64,000 nucleotides of DNA from DASQHY01 sp035602605 (GTDB taxonomy: Bacteria; Acidobacteriota; Terriglobia; Acidiferrales; UBA7541): positions 4,088 to 68,087 of the forward strand of contig DATNLZ010000062.1 in the NCBI GenBank assembly GCA_035602605.1, read 5' to 3'. The notes under the pieces were generated by a model. The model saw only the letters and a list, made by a program, of their open reading frames with translations, made no database searches and was not told the origin of the DNA. The position numbers and the translations under genes were made by a program. This document shows, in pieces, positions 26,400 through 35,209 of this stretch. Every line of letters begins with the position of its first letter. The first letter of the stretch is position 1.

Positions 26400-27665
26400 A
26401 TGCCAAATCGCAGACGCACGTTGGGCCTTCTGTTCTTAGTGAGCGTAGTTACCTACCTTGATCGCATAAATATTTCTATCACCAGCTCATCCATCAAGAA
26501 TGAATTCGGCCTGGATCGCATTCAGATGGGAATGATCTTCAGCGCCTTCGTGGTGGGCTACACGCTTTTCCAGATTCCTGGGGGATGGGTCGGCGACCGC
26601 TTCGGGCACAAGAGATCCCTCACATTGGCTCTGGTGTGGTGGTCAGTTTTCACCGCGCTGACCGGGTGGACCGGGAAAGGGTTTCTCACTACCGCTGCCT
26701 ATCTCTTGCCTACCTTCTGGACCATACGCTTTCTCGTGGGTGTCGGCGAGGCCGGTGCCTATCCGTGCGCGAACGGCATCATCGGCGATTCGTTCGGCCC
26801 CCAGGAACGGGCCTTAGCGGCTGGTGTTATGTTTGCCGGCATCGGCACCGGGTCGGCCCTCACTCCCCCGTTTGTGGCTTGGATCGTCATGCATCTGGGC
26901 TGGCGGCCGGTGTTTTACATTTCCGGAGCGATTGGAATCTCGCTGGCTCTTCTCTTTCACATCGGAATGCCAGAGCGTTCCGCGCCGACCTTTGGCCGCC
27001 AATCCGGATCGCAACCATCGCTCCTGCCAAAACCGAAAACTCCCTGGAAGCTCATCCTTTCCAATTCGCAAGTCTGGCTCCTGGTTGTCTCGATCTTCTT
27101 TTTCGGCTACGTCACCTACGTTTATTACTTCTGGTTCTTCCCTTACTTGGTGGACATTCGAAAAATCTCCATGTTGCGTAGTTCATTTTTCACCGCCATG
27201 CCATTTCTGACTATGGCGATAAGCGCGCCTCTGGGCGGGGCGTTGAGCGATCATCTGATTCCGCGGATCGGAAAAGCCGCGGCCCGTCGCCGCGTCGCCA
27301 TGGTAGGACTTATCGCCGCGGCAATCCTCATCCCCTGCGGCGCGGTTATCCCTGGTGCTTATCTTGCTGTCGCCTGCCTCTCGTTGGCCGCCGGAGCGTT
27401 CTATCTGGCCATCAGTTCTTATTTCGCAACCGCCATTGAAATTTTCCCCGACTACTCGGCCACGGTTTCGGGAACCATGAACACCGGGGCAGGTCTCGGC
27501 GGCATTATTGCTCCGGTCCTCACACCCTGGGTCGCAAACCATTTTGGCTGGGTAAGCGCTCTAAGTCTGGCGGGAGTCTTCAGTTTGATCGCCGCTGTTC
27601 TGTGGAATTTCATCGGATCGCCCGATCATGCCGTCGTCCGAACCCCTTCCGGCACGGTTGATTGA
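26400..27665 (+). CDS. MFS transporter (anion:cation symporter-like)
   Basis: This 421-residue membrane protein has 12 predicted segments. TM1 is LGLLFLVSVVTYLDRINIS and the TM2-3 loop is GGWVGDRFGHKR, the MFS signature. YLDRxN at TM1 is typical of the organic-anion symporter group (glucarate, galactonate, phthalate transporters). ATG at 26400 has AAAGG at good spacing; a GTG eight codons earlier is less likely. Only 32 bp separate it from gmaS, so it probably imports or exports a substrate of the operon, for example an N-methylated amino or organic acid. A 12-bp palindrome follows at 27673. Confidence 0.85.
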   Translation: MPNRRRTLGLLFLVSVVTYLDRINISITSSSIKNEFGLDRIQMGMIFSAFVVGYTLFQIPGGWVGDRFGHKRSLTLALVWWSVFTALTGWTGKGFLTTAAYLLPTFWTIRFLVGVGEAGAYPCANGIIGDSFGPQERALAAGVMFAGIGTGSALTPPFVAWIVMHLGWRPVFYISGAIGISLALLFHIGMPERSAPTFGRQSGSQPSLLPKPKTPWKLILSNSQVWLLVVSIFFFGYVTYVYYFWFFPYLVDIRKISMLRSSFFTAMPFLTMAISAPLGGALSDHLIPRIGKAAARRRVAMVGLIAAAILIPCGAVIPGAYLAVACLSLAAGAFYLAISSYFATAIEIFPDYSATVSGTMNTGAGLGGIIAPVLTPWVANHFGWVSALSLAGVFSLIAAVLWNFIGSPDHAVVRTPSGTVD

Positions 27666-27999
27666 GCAATAGGCTAGCGCTAGCAGCGACCACCGTTGAG
27701 CTTTTCCTATTCGAGCTTGGCCGAAACATTGAGCGGGCGCGGCATCGCGAGCAGTTGCCGGAGAGCCATCGTAGGTAGAACAAGACCGCTCACCGGCGTG
27801 GGAGTTGGGAGGAGTTCCCAAGTCGCTCGGTCCGTCTTTAGGCAGGCTTGCTTTGGCATGTAGCGTTCAAATCAAGCCCAAGAGCATCCGAGCTTTCCTC
27901 ATGAGATCCGACCCCAATCCCGCCTTCGCCGTGAGCCCATGCTTTCATCGTCTCATCTGATCGTCCACGTCGATGAGGCGGAATACCAGGAACTCGAGG
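27666..27999. other. Convergent intergenic region after the methylamine operon
   Basis: This 334-bp stretch lies between two converging genes. GCTAGCGCTAGC (27673-27684) is a perfect 12-bp palindrome nine bases past the transporter stop. No T-tract follows, so it is not a clear intrinsic terminator. Nothing else is recognisable. Confidence 0.5.
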
Positions 28000-30105
28000 T
28001 CAAGAGAGAGCCGGTCGAGTGCTCAGCGGTGTCTGAACAACTTTTGTTGGCTCGGTCAGTGCGGTCAGGCTTTCGATATCGAATTCCTTATACAGGTCTA
28101 AGCAGAATAGTTCGGGCGCTTCCTGATAGCTTACGGGTTTGTCTAGGAGGTGGCCCAAACTTTCCATACCTTCACGGATGAGAAGTTCAGAATAGGCGCT
28201 CGGCTCCAGAGCTGACGCAACGAGAGCGATGACTTGGCTGCGAATGCCTCTGCTTTCCAGAAACACATGCTGGGGCCGTTTGCTTTCTTGCAACCACTTT
28301 GTTGCCGCAATCAACTGCGCAGCTTCTATTCCGAGCGGCCGCTCTCCGATCGATGCCAACAATTGGGTGTAGAGGTTCGACGGGTCCCAGAGCGTTTTGG
28401 CCGCACCAGGCTTATCTGGCGATGCATCGCCAATGAAAAGCAAGTCAATCGCCAAAACTTGCTCGCCCCGGTTCACATGCCAGGCTACAGAATCAGCGCG
28501 GCATTCTGACAAAATGGGGGCCCGCGTGGGGTCGGCAAACACTTCCGTCCGCACGGCCTGCCTTCCGTCGTCGGTAAGCACGATTGCGATCGGAGCATTG
28601 GTTGGAGCGGTGATCGCCTTCAGCCAAACCCCCGTTGCGCTCAGCTTATTGCTAAACTCTAGGCAATAGGAGAGAGTCTCGAGGCCTTTATTCCTGGTGC
28701 TCGAGACTGGCCAGGCATGCTCGACGGTTACTGGATTGTACCGGACGACACTTTTTAGCCGGCCCCTTGCAGCATGCGCCCACTTTGCCCGGGAACTCGC
28801 GTCATGAGGTAGCGGCGGACGCCTGGTCTCAGCCGCCAGCTTCTTGGCTAAGCGGACAATCGTCAGGTTATTTTCAGGCAATCCCACCACAAGCTCCTCG
28901 CAACTCTTGATCTCGCCGTCTACCGGAATTTCCTGCTGAATGACCGGCATGTTGAAATGTTTAGTAAAAAAGGAGTAGGACTGCTGACGGTTGTCCAGCT
29001 GGTAATTGTGCGTTCCGGGGTCGACATTTTCGTGCCAGGCGAAGTCGTCCTCCTTGCCATACAATTTGAAAAACGGCTTTATTTCGTCATAGAGGTGGGG
29101 TTTTTCGAGCGGCGCCCTCATCCCATACTCGTCCTCAGCACCGTATACCAGCAGGGTCGGACGAGGCGCCCGCATCGCGGTGAGCACTGTGTAATCACAA
29201 TCTGAGCGGAGGTCGGGCGGATTATATTCGATATCGCCCACATCGGAGTTGCGCTCTATGGCCGACGGAAGCGCGAAATAACCGGATATGGGAATGGCCA
29301 CGGCAACCCGCTCATCAAGAGCGGAAATGAGTATGGTTTGCCATGCGCCGCCGGAAAGGCCTGTGACTCCGATTCGGTGGGCGTCAACACTGGGGTGTTT
29401 GCAGAGGTAGTCAAGTCCTTTACGAATAGCCAAGTAAAATAGGCCTGTCGCGCAAGCACCTACCAAATTCAAGTGCGCTCCCATCCAATGCGCGTTCTCC
29501 GGAACGCCCAGCTCGCCCATTCCCAGCCATTCCAAACTCAAAGCAAACATACCTTGCAAAGCATTATTGATACATCGTTTCTGCTTGTATTCGGCGGCCT
29601 TTCCTTGAGAGGCATGGCCGTTTAAATTGAGTGTCGCTGGAACCTTGCCGCTGAGTTTCTCAGGTTCGTACAGAAGCGCAGTTGACCAAAAGCCCGGGAC
29701 AATTTCGTATCGAAGCTTTCGAGTCCGGTAGCCTTTGCCCGAGGGAATGAGTCCCAGATCCTCGAACTTAGGTGAAGCATTCACCCAGTCCTTGGGCCAT
29801 CCGTGGAAGATGACTTCATCCAATACCTTTTTGCGCAAACGATTCTGTTCCGCGGTCCACTGTTCAGCATTGGCGGGGGCGGGAAGAGGGGCTACGCGCT
29901 TCATCAGGTACTGGCGAAGCTGGAATTCGGCAACCTCTGGAGTTTGAATCTGCTGTTTCAAAACCGTTGCGACCTGATCGGTATTGACTTGGGCTGTCGA
30001 AATAACGGGTGCAAGCAGAGCGGCCGACCCCCCGATGAATGTCATCCCGGCAGCCTTACAGGTTGTCTCAACGAAGTCCCTACGAGTGAGCTTGGTGTTG
30101 GACAT
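28000..30105 (-). CDS. Tat-exported acetyl-xylan-esterase-like hydrolase, copy 2
   Basis: This 701-residue protein starts MSNTKLTRRDFVETTCKAAG, a twin-arginine signal, so it folds before export. ATG at 30105 has AAGGA at good spacing; an in-frame codon 39 bp upstream would bury the signal. The catalytic motif GLSGGAWQT, the acid region YGAEDEYGMRAP and the His in DPGTHNYQLDNRQ are conserved with copies at 1-1857 and 52668-54815. The C-terminal third (SIGERPLGIEAAQLIAATKWL) is also conserved but unassigned. It probably deacetylates a plant-type polymer or oligosaccharide. Its right neighbour on the same strand is an SMP-30 lactonase. Confidence 0.85.
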   Translation of the reverse strand: MSNTKLTRRDFVETTCKAAGMTFIGGSAALLAPVISTAQVNTDQVATVLKQQIQTPEVAEFQLRQYLMKRVAPLPAPANAEQWTAEQNRLRKKVLDEVIFHGWPKDWVNASPKFEDLGLIPSGKGYRTRKLRYEIVPGFWSTALLYEPEKLSGKVPATLNLNGHASQGKAAEYKQKRCINNALQGMFALSLEWLGMGELGVPENAHWMGAHLNLVGACATGLFYLAIRKGLDYLCKHPSVDAHRIGVTGLSGGAWQTILISALDERVAVAIPISGYFALPSAIERNSDVGDIEYNPPDLRSDCDYTVLTAMRAPRPTLLVYGAEDEYGMRAPLEKPHLYDEIKPFFKLYGKEDDFAWHENVDPGTHNYQLDNRQQSYSFFTKHFNMPVIQQEIPVDGEIKSCEELVVGLPENNLTIVRLAKKLAAETRRPPLPHDASSRAKWAHAARGRLKSVVRYNPVTVEHAWPVSSTRNKGLETLSYCLEFSNKLSATGVWLKAITAPTNAPIAIVLTDDGRQAVRTEVFADPTRAPILSECRADSVAWHVNRGEQVLAIDLLFIGDASPDKPGAAKTLWDPSNLYTQLLASIGERPLGIEAAQLIAATKWLQESKRPQHVFLESRGIRSQVIALVASALEPSAYSELLIREGMESLGHLLDKPVSYQEAPELFCLDLYKEFDIESLTALTEPTKVVQTPLSTRPALS

Positions 30106-30232
30106 ACAGGTCCTTTCGCAATCAAAAATGGGTGGTAGTGACACCTAAGTCTCGGCGTGCGTTGCTCGGGGAAAAGGTTCGATAACCCACCTTAGATCCC
30201 AGCGGCTCAGTGCGCCTCGACTCCTGTCCCAT

Positions 30233-30247
30233 GAAATCCCGGATTTC
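30233..30247. promoter_or_regulatory. 15-bp palindrome between SMP-30 and esterase 2
   Basis: GAAATCCCGGATTTC has 7-bp perfect arms around one central base, about 130 bp upstream of esterase copy 2 and just past the SMP-30 stop on the same strand. A one-base centre suits an operator better than a hairpin. No identical copy was noticed elsewhere in the window. Confidence 0.35.
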
Positions 30248-30294
30248 TGTGACATTCTCAGTTGCAGTAGTTTTCTAGCAGCGTAACACCCGGT

Positions 30295-31170
30295 CTAACC
30301 GGTCAAACGAATTCGCGAGTGGAACTCGGGTACTCCGCGGATTCCCGTTTGTACGCGGAATACCGCTCCGCTGTCCGGTTGCGCGTCTGCATTTTCAGCA
30401 TCCCTGGCAGTCGTCACATACATGTCAGCAAGGCGTGGCCCGCCAAAGGCAACGCTGGTGACGCGTTTCACCGGTAATTTGATCCTTCGTTCTTCTACGC
30501 CTTCTGGCGAATATCGGATAATGCATCCGCCACCCCAACGCGCAGACCACAGATACCCTTCCGCGTCGCGGACCAATCCGTCCGGGTAGCCGTCCGCCTC
30601 GACGCCGCGTATGGCCACTTCCTGATTGGTGATATCGCCAGTCTGTTCCGCATAGTCGAACCTGTAGATTACGTGGGCGTACGAGTCTGTGTAATAGAGG
30701 TGCTGGAGATCGACAGAAAATGCCAAGCCATTACTGCATTGTATTCCGTCCAACAGCTTGGTGAGCGTGCCGTCGAGGTCGAGACGATAGAGTCTCCCAG
30801 GGCATTCCTTGCTTGGCATGGTTCCGCAAAACACCCTGCCCCTTGGGTCCGCAATCACATCGTTGAATCGGGTGTTTCGCTCGTCCGGAATTCCATCGAT
30901 AATAATGTTCAGTTTCCCATCTTTCAACTGGGCGATAGCCCCTTCCGCCATGAATAGCAGGAGACTGTAATCCGCCTGAATCGTAAACCCGCCAACCACC
31001 TTTCCTTCATAAATCCGCTCACAGGTGCCCGAGCGCGGTGAATAGCGATAAATGCGACCGGCGGGAATATCAATCCAGTACAAGCATTGTTCAGCACGGT
31101 GCCACAGAGGATTCTCCCCGATTTCGCATCGGACATCCGACACGGTTCCTAATCGATTGCTTGCGACCAT
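30295..31170 (-). CDS. SMP-30/gluconolactonase/LRE-family protein (sugar lactonase)
   Basis: This 291-residue six-bladed propeller has the SMP-30 landmarks: CEIGENPLWHRAEQCLYWIDI (metal-ligand Glu), RFNDVIADPRGRVFCGTM (Asn/Asp ligands), GLAFSVDLQHLYYTDS and YPDGLVRDAEGYLWSARWGG. Family members open sugar-acid lactones such as gluconolactone or xylonolactone, using a divalent metal. It diverges from an APC permease and an enolase-superfamily dehydratase, fitting a lactone to acid to 2-keto-3-deoxy-acid route. The start ATG at 31170 has only a weak ribosome site. Confidence 0.85.
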   Translation of the reverse strand: MVASNRLGTVSDVRCEIGENPLWHRAEQCLYWIDIPAGRIYRYSPRSGTCERIYEGKVVGGFTIQADYSLLLFMAEGAIAQLKDGKLNIIIDGIPDERNTRFNDVIADPRGRVFCGTMPSKECPGRLYRLDLDGTLTKLLDGIQCSNGLAFSVDLQHLYYTDSYAHVIYRFDYAEQTGDITNQEVAIRGVEADGYPDGLVRDAEGYLWSARWGGGCIIRYSPEGVEERRIKLPVKRVTSVAFGGPRLADMYVTTARDAENADAQPDSGAVFRVQTGIRGVPEFHSRIRLTG

Positions 31171-31245
31171 TCACTCATTCTTTCTTTGCAAAGGATTTCG
31201 CATGTTCCACAATGCGGACCGAACTAGGCACAAAAGTATAACAAA

Positions 31246-31268
31246 TATGAAACGGAACGTACCGTTTT
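31246..31268. promoter_or_regulatory. Candidate operator (TATGAAACG with imperfect palindrome)
   Basis: TATGAAACG at 31246-31254 begins an imperfect palindrome, AAACGG-N-ACGT-N-CCGTTT (31250-31267), ending 13 bases before a -35 box. TATGAAACG/CGTTTCATA occurs again at 50093-50101, and its core at 50226-50233. CTGAAACAAG follows at 31269-31278. The site could be bound by the IclR regulator encoded at 34128, by inference. Confidence 0.45.
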
Positions 31269-31280
31269 CTGAAACAAGTC

Positions 31281-31309
31281 TTGACATGGCGGCAGTATGT
31301 AACTATTAT
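31281..31309 (+). promoter_or_regulatory. Sigma-70-type promoter for the APC permease gene
   Basis: TTGACA (31281-31286), a 17-bp spacer and TATTAT (31304-31309) form a near-consensus promoter. It is about 120 bp upstream of the GTG start at 31428 and within the divergent gap shared with the SMP-30 gene. The candidate operator lies just upstream of the -35. Confidence 0.65.
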
Positions 31310-31427
31310 CCCGCCGCTAAACTGCGAGTCTTATTCATTCCTAGGGACTGGATTTCAGGCGACTCGTCGCCGTTTCGTCATCATCACGGCAATCACAGGG
31401 GGTGTGGAATGCTCGGGAGGCATCGGC

Positions 31428-32867
31428 GTGAAGTCAACCGAAGTACTGAGATTGAAGGAATACGCCTTGCCTGAACCAGCTCAGGCTCTCAAGGCCACCA
31501 GTCTTGGTATAGCAGGTGTCGCGGCGCTGGGTGCGGTCATGATGGCGCCTGCCTTGGGCATATACGCCAACCTCGGCCTGATTTGCGCCAGTTCGGGGCT
31601 GGTGGCTCCGGCGGTCTTTCTTGTCGCCTTGCTGTGTACCTTGCCAACCGCAGTGAGCTACGCGTTGATCGCGCGAGAAATTCCCTCGGCGGGTAGTGCT
31701 TACACTTGGCTTTCCGATGCGGTGAATCCGTGGGTGGGTACGTGGATGGGCGTTCTGCTTCTGGCAACCTATTTTTTTTGCGTGATCCTGCAGCCTATTT
31801 TGTTCGGCTTGTTCTTTAGTGATCTCTTGTCATCGCTTTTGCATTTCCAGGCGGGATATGGCACATGGCTGATCGGCGTGTTGGTCTCGACGGGAATAGT
31901 GGCCTCGTTGGCTTACCGAGGCATCGAGATAGCGGCCAAGACCTCGCTGGTCCTGACGATCTTCGAAGCAGTTGTCGTCCTGGCACTATCGGTAACGATC
32001 TTTTTTGTTTTGGTGGGGCGAGGTGAGATTCATTTCACACCGTTCAATCCCCTCGGCTCTTTAGGAGGGTTAACTGGATTTTCCCGGGCCTTGGTCTTTG
32101 GTCTGCTGAGCTTCGTGGGTTTTGGAGTCATTGCAACCGCAGCCGAAGAGACCCACTCGCCTCGAGAAGTGATTCCGAGGGCAATGATACTTTCCTGTGT
32201 TATTTTGGGTTTATTTTGGGCGGCTACTTCCTGGTTCTTTTGCCTGACTCTCCCGGCGGAGGCGTGGGGGACCTATGTGGCCCGGGGGACGAATCCCATC
32301 GCAGTGGTCGCACGGACCTACTGGGGGCCCGGTTCTATTCTCATGATCGTTACTGCTATCACCGCGGTATTGGGCGTCTATTTGGCCTCGGTTGTTGGAT
32401 ATTCCCGAGTGGCGTTTGCAATGGGTCGGGATGGGGCGCTCCCGGCGTTTTTTGGAAGACTGCATCCCAAATACCATACACCGTGGAACGCCCAGCATGT
32501 CGCATTTGTTGCCGCGCTATTGATAGTGCCTGCCTGGGGCCGCTGGGTCGGTACCTATCTTTCCTACGATTGGTGGGGAAGTGCGGTGGTTTTCTTTTCC
32601 ATGGTGTCCAACATCTTGGTAAGTATCGGATGCACGGTTTTTTTCTATCGATTTCGGAGGGATCGGGCTAACTGGTTTCTCCATGGACTGGTTCCATTTC
32701 TTGGCATCCTGGCCAGTCTTTTACCGTTGTATTTTGCCTTTGGGCCTGAGCTCTGGAGGCTTGGTTGGAAGCAGGGTCAAAGCGTCATTCTTTTTTGTGT
32801 CCTCATAGTCTTTAGCTCGGCGGTGTATGCCGCGGTATTGAGAAAGGCCGGAAAACCAAAGTCTTAA
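31428..32867 (+). CDS. APC-family permease
   Basis: This 479-residue membrane protein has about 12 hydrophobic segments. TM1 contains ALGAVMMAPALGIYANLG in place of the canonical G-S-G loop, and the next region has REIPSAGSAYTWLSDAVNP, as in the broad amino-acid/polyamine/choline transporter branch. GTG at 31428 was chosen because GGGAGG precedes it; an ATG at 31281 would lie inside the promoter and add 49 residues unlike the family. It precedes the dehydratase gene by 25 bp, so its substrate may be linked to that pathway, but the family mostly moves amines and amino acids. Confidence 0.82.
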   Translation: MKSTEVLRLKEYALPEPAQALKATSLGIAGVAALGAVMMAPALGIYANLGLICASSGLVAPAVFLVALLCTLPTAVSYALIAREIPSAGSAYTWLSDAVNPWVGTWMGVLLLATYFFCVILQPILFGLFFSDLLSSLLHFQAGYGTWLIGVLVSTGIVASLAYRGIEIAAKTSLVLTIFEAVVVLALSVTIFFVLVGRGEIHFTPFNPLGSLGGLTGFSRALVFGLLSFVGFGVIATAAEETHSPREVIPRAMILSCVILGLFWAATSWFFCLTLPAEAWGTYVARGTNPIAVVARTYWGPGSILMIVTAITAVLGVYLASVVGYSRVAFAMGRDGALPAFFGRLHPKYHTPWNAQHVAFVAALLIVPAWGRWVGTYLSYDWWGSAVVFFSMVSNILVSIGCTVFFYRFRRDRANWFLHGLVPFLGILASLLPLYFAFGPELWRLGWKQGQSVILFCVLIVFSSAVYAAVLRKAGKPKS

Positions 32868-32892
32868 AAGCAGCGGACGAAAGGACGGGTCA

Positions 32893-34083
32893 ATGAAAAT
32901 TGTGGATTTCAAGACTACGGTTGTAACTGTGCCGATGGAGGCTCCGCTCCGCTGGAGCCTTGGGGTGGAAACAGGTACAACCCGAACGGTGGTGGAGGTT
33001 ATCACCGATGAAGGCATTGTCGGACTCGGGGAAACCTATGGAGGCAACGCCACGGTTCGCTCCCTGGAATTCCTTCGTCCCATGCTGAAGAATACAGATC
33101 CATTTGAAATTGAAAAGATATTGAAAAAACTTCAAGTGTTCTGCATTTCTTATGAAACATTTGTGCCGGCGCACGCTGTTGCTGCCGTGGAAATGGCCTG
33201 CTGGGACATCATGGGGAAGGCCCTGAACCGTCCGGTGTGCTCGTTGCTCGGTGGAAAGTTTCGTGACGAGGTTCAGTTTGCAGGTTATGTTTTTTTTCGT
33301 TATCCCTCGCCCGATGGTAAGTGCGGAGAAGACACGCCCGAAAAGCTGCTTGTTTACACCGAAGCCCTGGTTGAAAAGCATAAGTTCGACGTATTGAAGA
33401 TTAAAGGCGGCGCCCTGCCTCCGGAGCAGGAATTGGAAGCGGTACGGCTGATCCGCAAACGGTTTCCAAAGGCTCGGCTTCGGTTCGACCCCAATGCTGC
33501 CTGGTCGGTCGGAACAGCGATTAACACCCTCCGCAAAATGAGCGAATACGACCTCGAATACGCCGAAGATCCCACGTGGGGTATCGAAGGGATGTCCTTA
33601 GTGAGAAAAGATGTACCGGTCCCATTCGCAACGAACATGTGCGTCATCAACTTTGATCAGATTCCTCTAGGTGTACGTACTCGCTGCGTTGACATCATCC
33701 TTTCAGACGTTCATTACTGGGGTGGTCTGGCCAGTAATAAGAAACTGGCTGGAGTCTGTGAGACGTTTCAGATCGGCTTGGGTATGCATAGCGACCGGGA
33801 ACTAGGAATTTCTACCGCGGCTCAAATACATCTTGCCGCCGCCCTACCTTACATGACCTATGCTCCCGACTCCCACTATCACCACCAAGTCGATGACATT
33901 ATTACCGATCCGTTCCGTTATCGAGACGGCTGTTTTAAGGTACCGGATGCGCCGGGCCTCGGAGTGGAATTAGATCCGGAAAAATTGAAGAAATATCACC
34001 GCTATCATGAGGAAAAAGGAGAAGCCGGAGAATTTTTAGACCCGTTCCGTCCGAAGTGGTCGCCAACTTTACCCTTATGGTAG
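32893..34083 (+). CDS. Enolase-superfamily sugar-acid dehydratase (mandelate racemase/glucarate dehydratase-like)
   Basis: This 396-residue protein has the capping domain (1-130) and a modified TIM barrel. The catalytic K-x-K is K169-I-K171; metal ligands include the Asp in LRFDPNAAWS, the Glu in YAEDP and the Asn in FATNMCV. The second acid/base is His299 in GMHSDRELG. The combination ATNMCV...HSDRE...IHLAAA is closest to the glucarate-dehydratase branch. It should dehydrate an acid sugar to a 2-keto-3-deoxy acid. The ribosome site AAAGGA supports the start. The IclR gene follows by 44 bp. Confidence 0.82.
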   Translation: MKIVDFKTTVVTVPMEAPLRWSLGVETGTTRTVVEVITDEGIVGLGETYGGNATVRSLEFLRPMLKNTDPFEIEKILKKLQVFCISYETFVPAHAVAAVEMACWDIMGKALNRPVCSLLGGKFRDEVQFAGYVFFRYPSPDGKCGEDTPEKLLVYTEALVEKHKFDVLKIKGGALPPEQELEAVRLIRKRFPKARLRFDPNAAWSVGTAINTLRKMSEYDLEYAEDPTWGIEGMSLVRKDVPVPFATNMCVINFDQIPLGVRTRCVDIILSDVHYWGGLASNKKLAGVCETFQIGLGMHSDRELGISTAAQIHLAAALPYMTYAPDSHYHHQVDDIITDPFRYRDGCFKVPDAPGLGVELDPEKLKKYHRYHEEKGEAGEFLDPFRPKWSPTLPLW

Positions 34084-34127
34084 AAATCGGAGGGATCACC
34101 CATCTCATCCGTGAGTCATGAATTCCT

Positions 34128-34988
34128 ATGCCTGAGCGACAAATGTCGGCGCCCAAAGTGGCGGATGGTTTGCGGGGCGCAAACTTTCTCAAAGTCGTGG
34201 AGAAGGTGTTTCGTCTGCTTGAGACTTTGGCGCAATCGGAGCAGGGCATTCGAGTAAGCGAACTTTCGCGTGTTCTGAAGCAACCCAAGGCCACCGTATA
34301 TCGCATTTTGTTCACTCTTCAGGAACTCGGGTACGTGAGGCAGGATGCCGATACCATGGCGTACCTGTGCACTGCCCACGCGGGGTGGCTGACCCGTGAT
34401 CGCGCAAACGAAACACTGCGGCAGACTGCGCGTTCACAAATGGAGCGGTTGCTCGCCCGCTTCGAGCAGACTGTCAATCTGGCAATTCTTGACCGCAACA
34501 GGGTGTTCTACATCGAAATTCTTGAGGGCCTTCGTTCCATCCGCATGGCTGCGACGCCAATGACCTACGCTCCGATGCATTCAACGGCGGTGGGCAAGGC
34601 GATTCTTGCCTTCTTGCATCCCGTTGAGGCGGAACAGATTTTGAAACAGCGGTCACTGAAGAAACACACTCCGAAAACCATTGTTTTGGAACGCCCAATC
34701 CTGGCGCACCTCAAACGGATACGAGAACAGGGCTACGCACTCGATAACGAAGAAACAGAGATCGGGGCCCGCTGCGTCGCTGCACCAATCTTCAACGCGC
34801 ACGGCCGACCTGTGGCAGCCATCAGTATTTCGGGACCCGTGAATTATATGAAAAGCAATGTATGTTCGCAGATAGCCAAAGCTCTGAGGGAAGCGACCCG
34901 TCAGATTTCGAGTCAGCTCGGCTTTGTCACGAGAAGGGAATACAAGGTAAAAGCTGGTGACAATGATCGAACACAATCGAGGAACTAA
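34128..34988 (+). CDS. IclR-family transcriptional regulator
   Basis: This 286-residue regulator has an N-terminal winged helix (about 18-80; GIRVSELSRVLKQPKATVYRIL is the recognition helix) and a C-terminal IclR effector domain with PMHSTAVGKAILAFL and GYALDNEETEIGARCVAAPIF. IclR proteins often control aromatic or uronate/sugar-acid catabolism. Downstream of the dehydratase gene on the same strand, it likely responds to a pathway intermediate. TGAAAC-containing inverted repeats in the window resemble KdgR-type IclR boxes. Confidence 0.88.
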   Translation: MPERQMSAPKVADGLRGANFLKVVEKVFRLLETLAQSEQGIRVSELSRVLKQPKATVYRILFTLQELGYVRQDADTMAYLCTAHAGWLTRDRANETLRQTARSQMERLLARFEQTVNLAILDRNRVFYIEILEGLRSIRMAATPMTYAPMHSTAVGKAILAFLHPVEAEQILKQRSLKKHTPKTIVLERPILAHLKRIREQGYALDNEETEIGARCVAAPIFNAHGRPVAAISISGPVNYMKSNVCSQIAKALREATRQISSQLGFVTRREYKVKAGDNDRTQSRN

Positions 34989-35115
34989 ATCTTACCATTC
35001 CATTTTTCCAAGGCTGCGGTTGCTTCTTGCAGCTGCATCTCTGGTCATCTTGCTACCGGCGATGCCCGGTTTCGCCGACGAAGCGTCTGCCCAGCGTGAA
35101 GCTGAAGGGCAATAA
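34963..35115 (+). CDS. Possible small exported peptide or signal-peptide remnant
   Basis: This 50-codon frame overlaps the last 26 bases of the IclR gene. Residues 17-43 look like a complete Sec signal: a basic start, a leucine/alanine-rich core (RLRLLLAAASLVILLPAMPG) and an alanine-type cleavage region (FADEASA). Only about seven residues follow before TAA. An adjacent frame stays open for ~20 codons to about 35186, so this may be the 5' scar of a deleted secreted-protein gene rather than a real small gene. No ribosome site is obvious. Confidence 0.25.
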   Translation: MIEHNRGTKSYHSIFPRLRLLLAAASLVILLPAMPGFADEASAQREAEGQ

Positions 35116-35209
35116 ATTTTACGTTGAAGCTTTTCGGAGTGGCCGTGGTCACCCCTTCAAGCAACGCTTAGCAACAGCTCGAAGGTAGCGCAACAGTTGA
35201 AGCGAACGC

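Noticed and set aside
27673..27684. GCTAGCGCTAGC palindrome as an intrinsic terminator
   Set aside because: No T-run follows, and the self-complementary sequence lacks a loop; kept only as a note.
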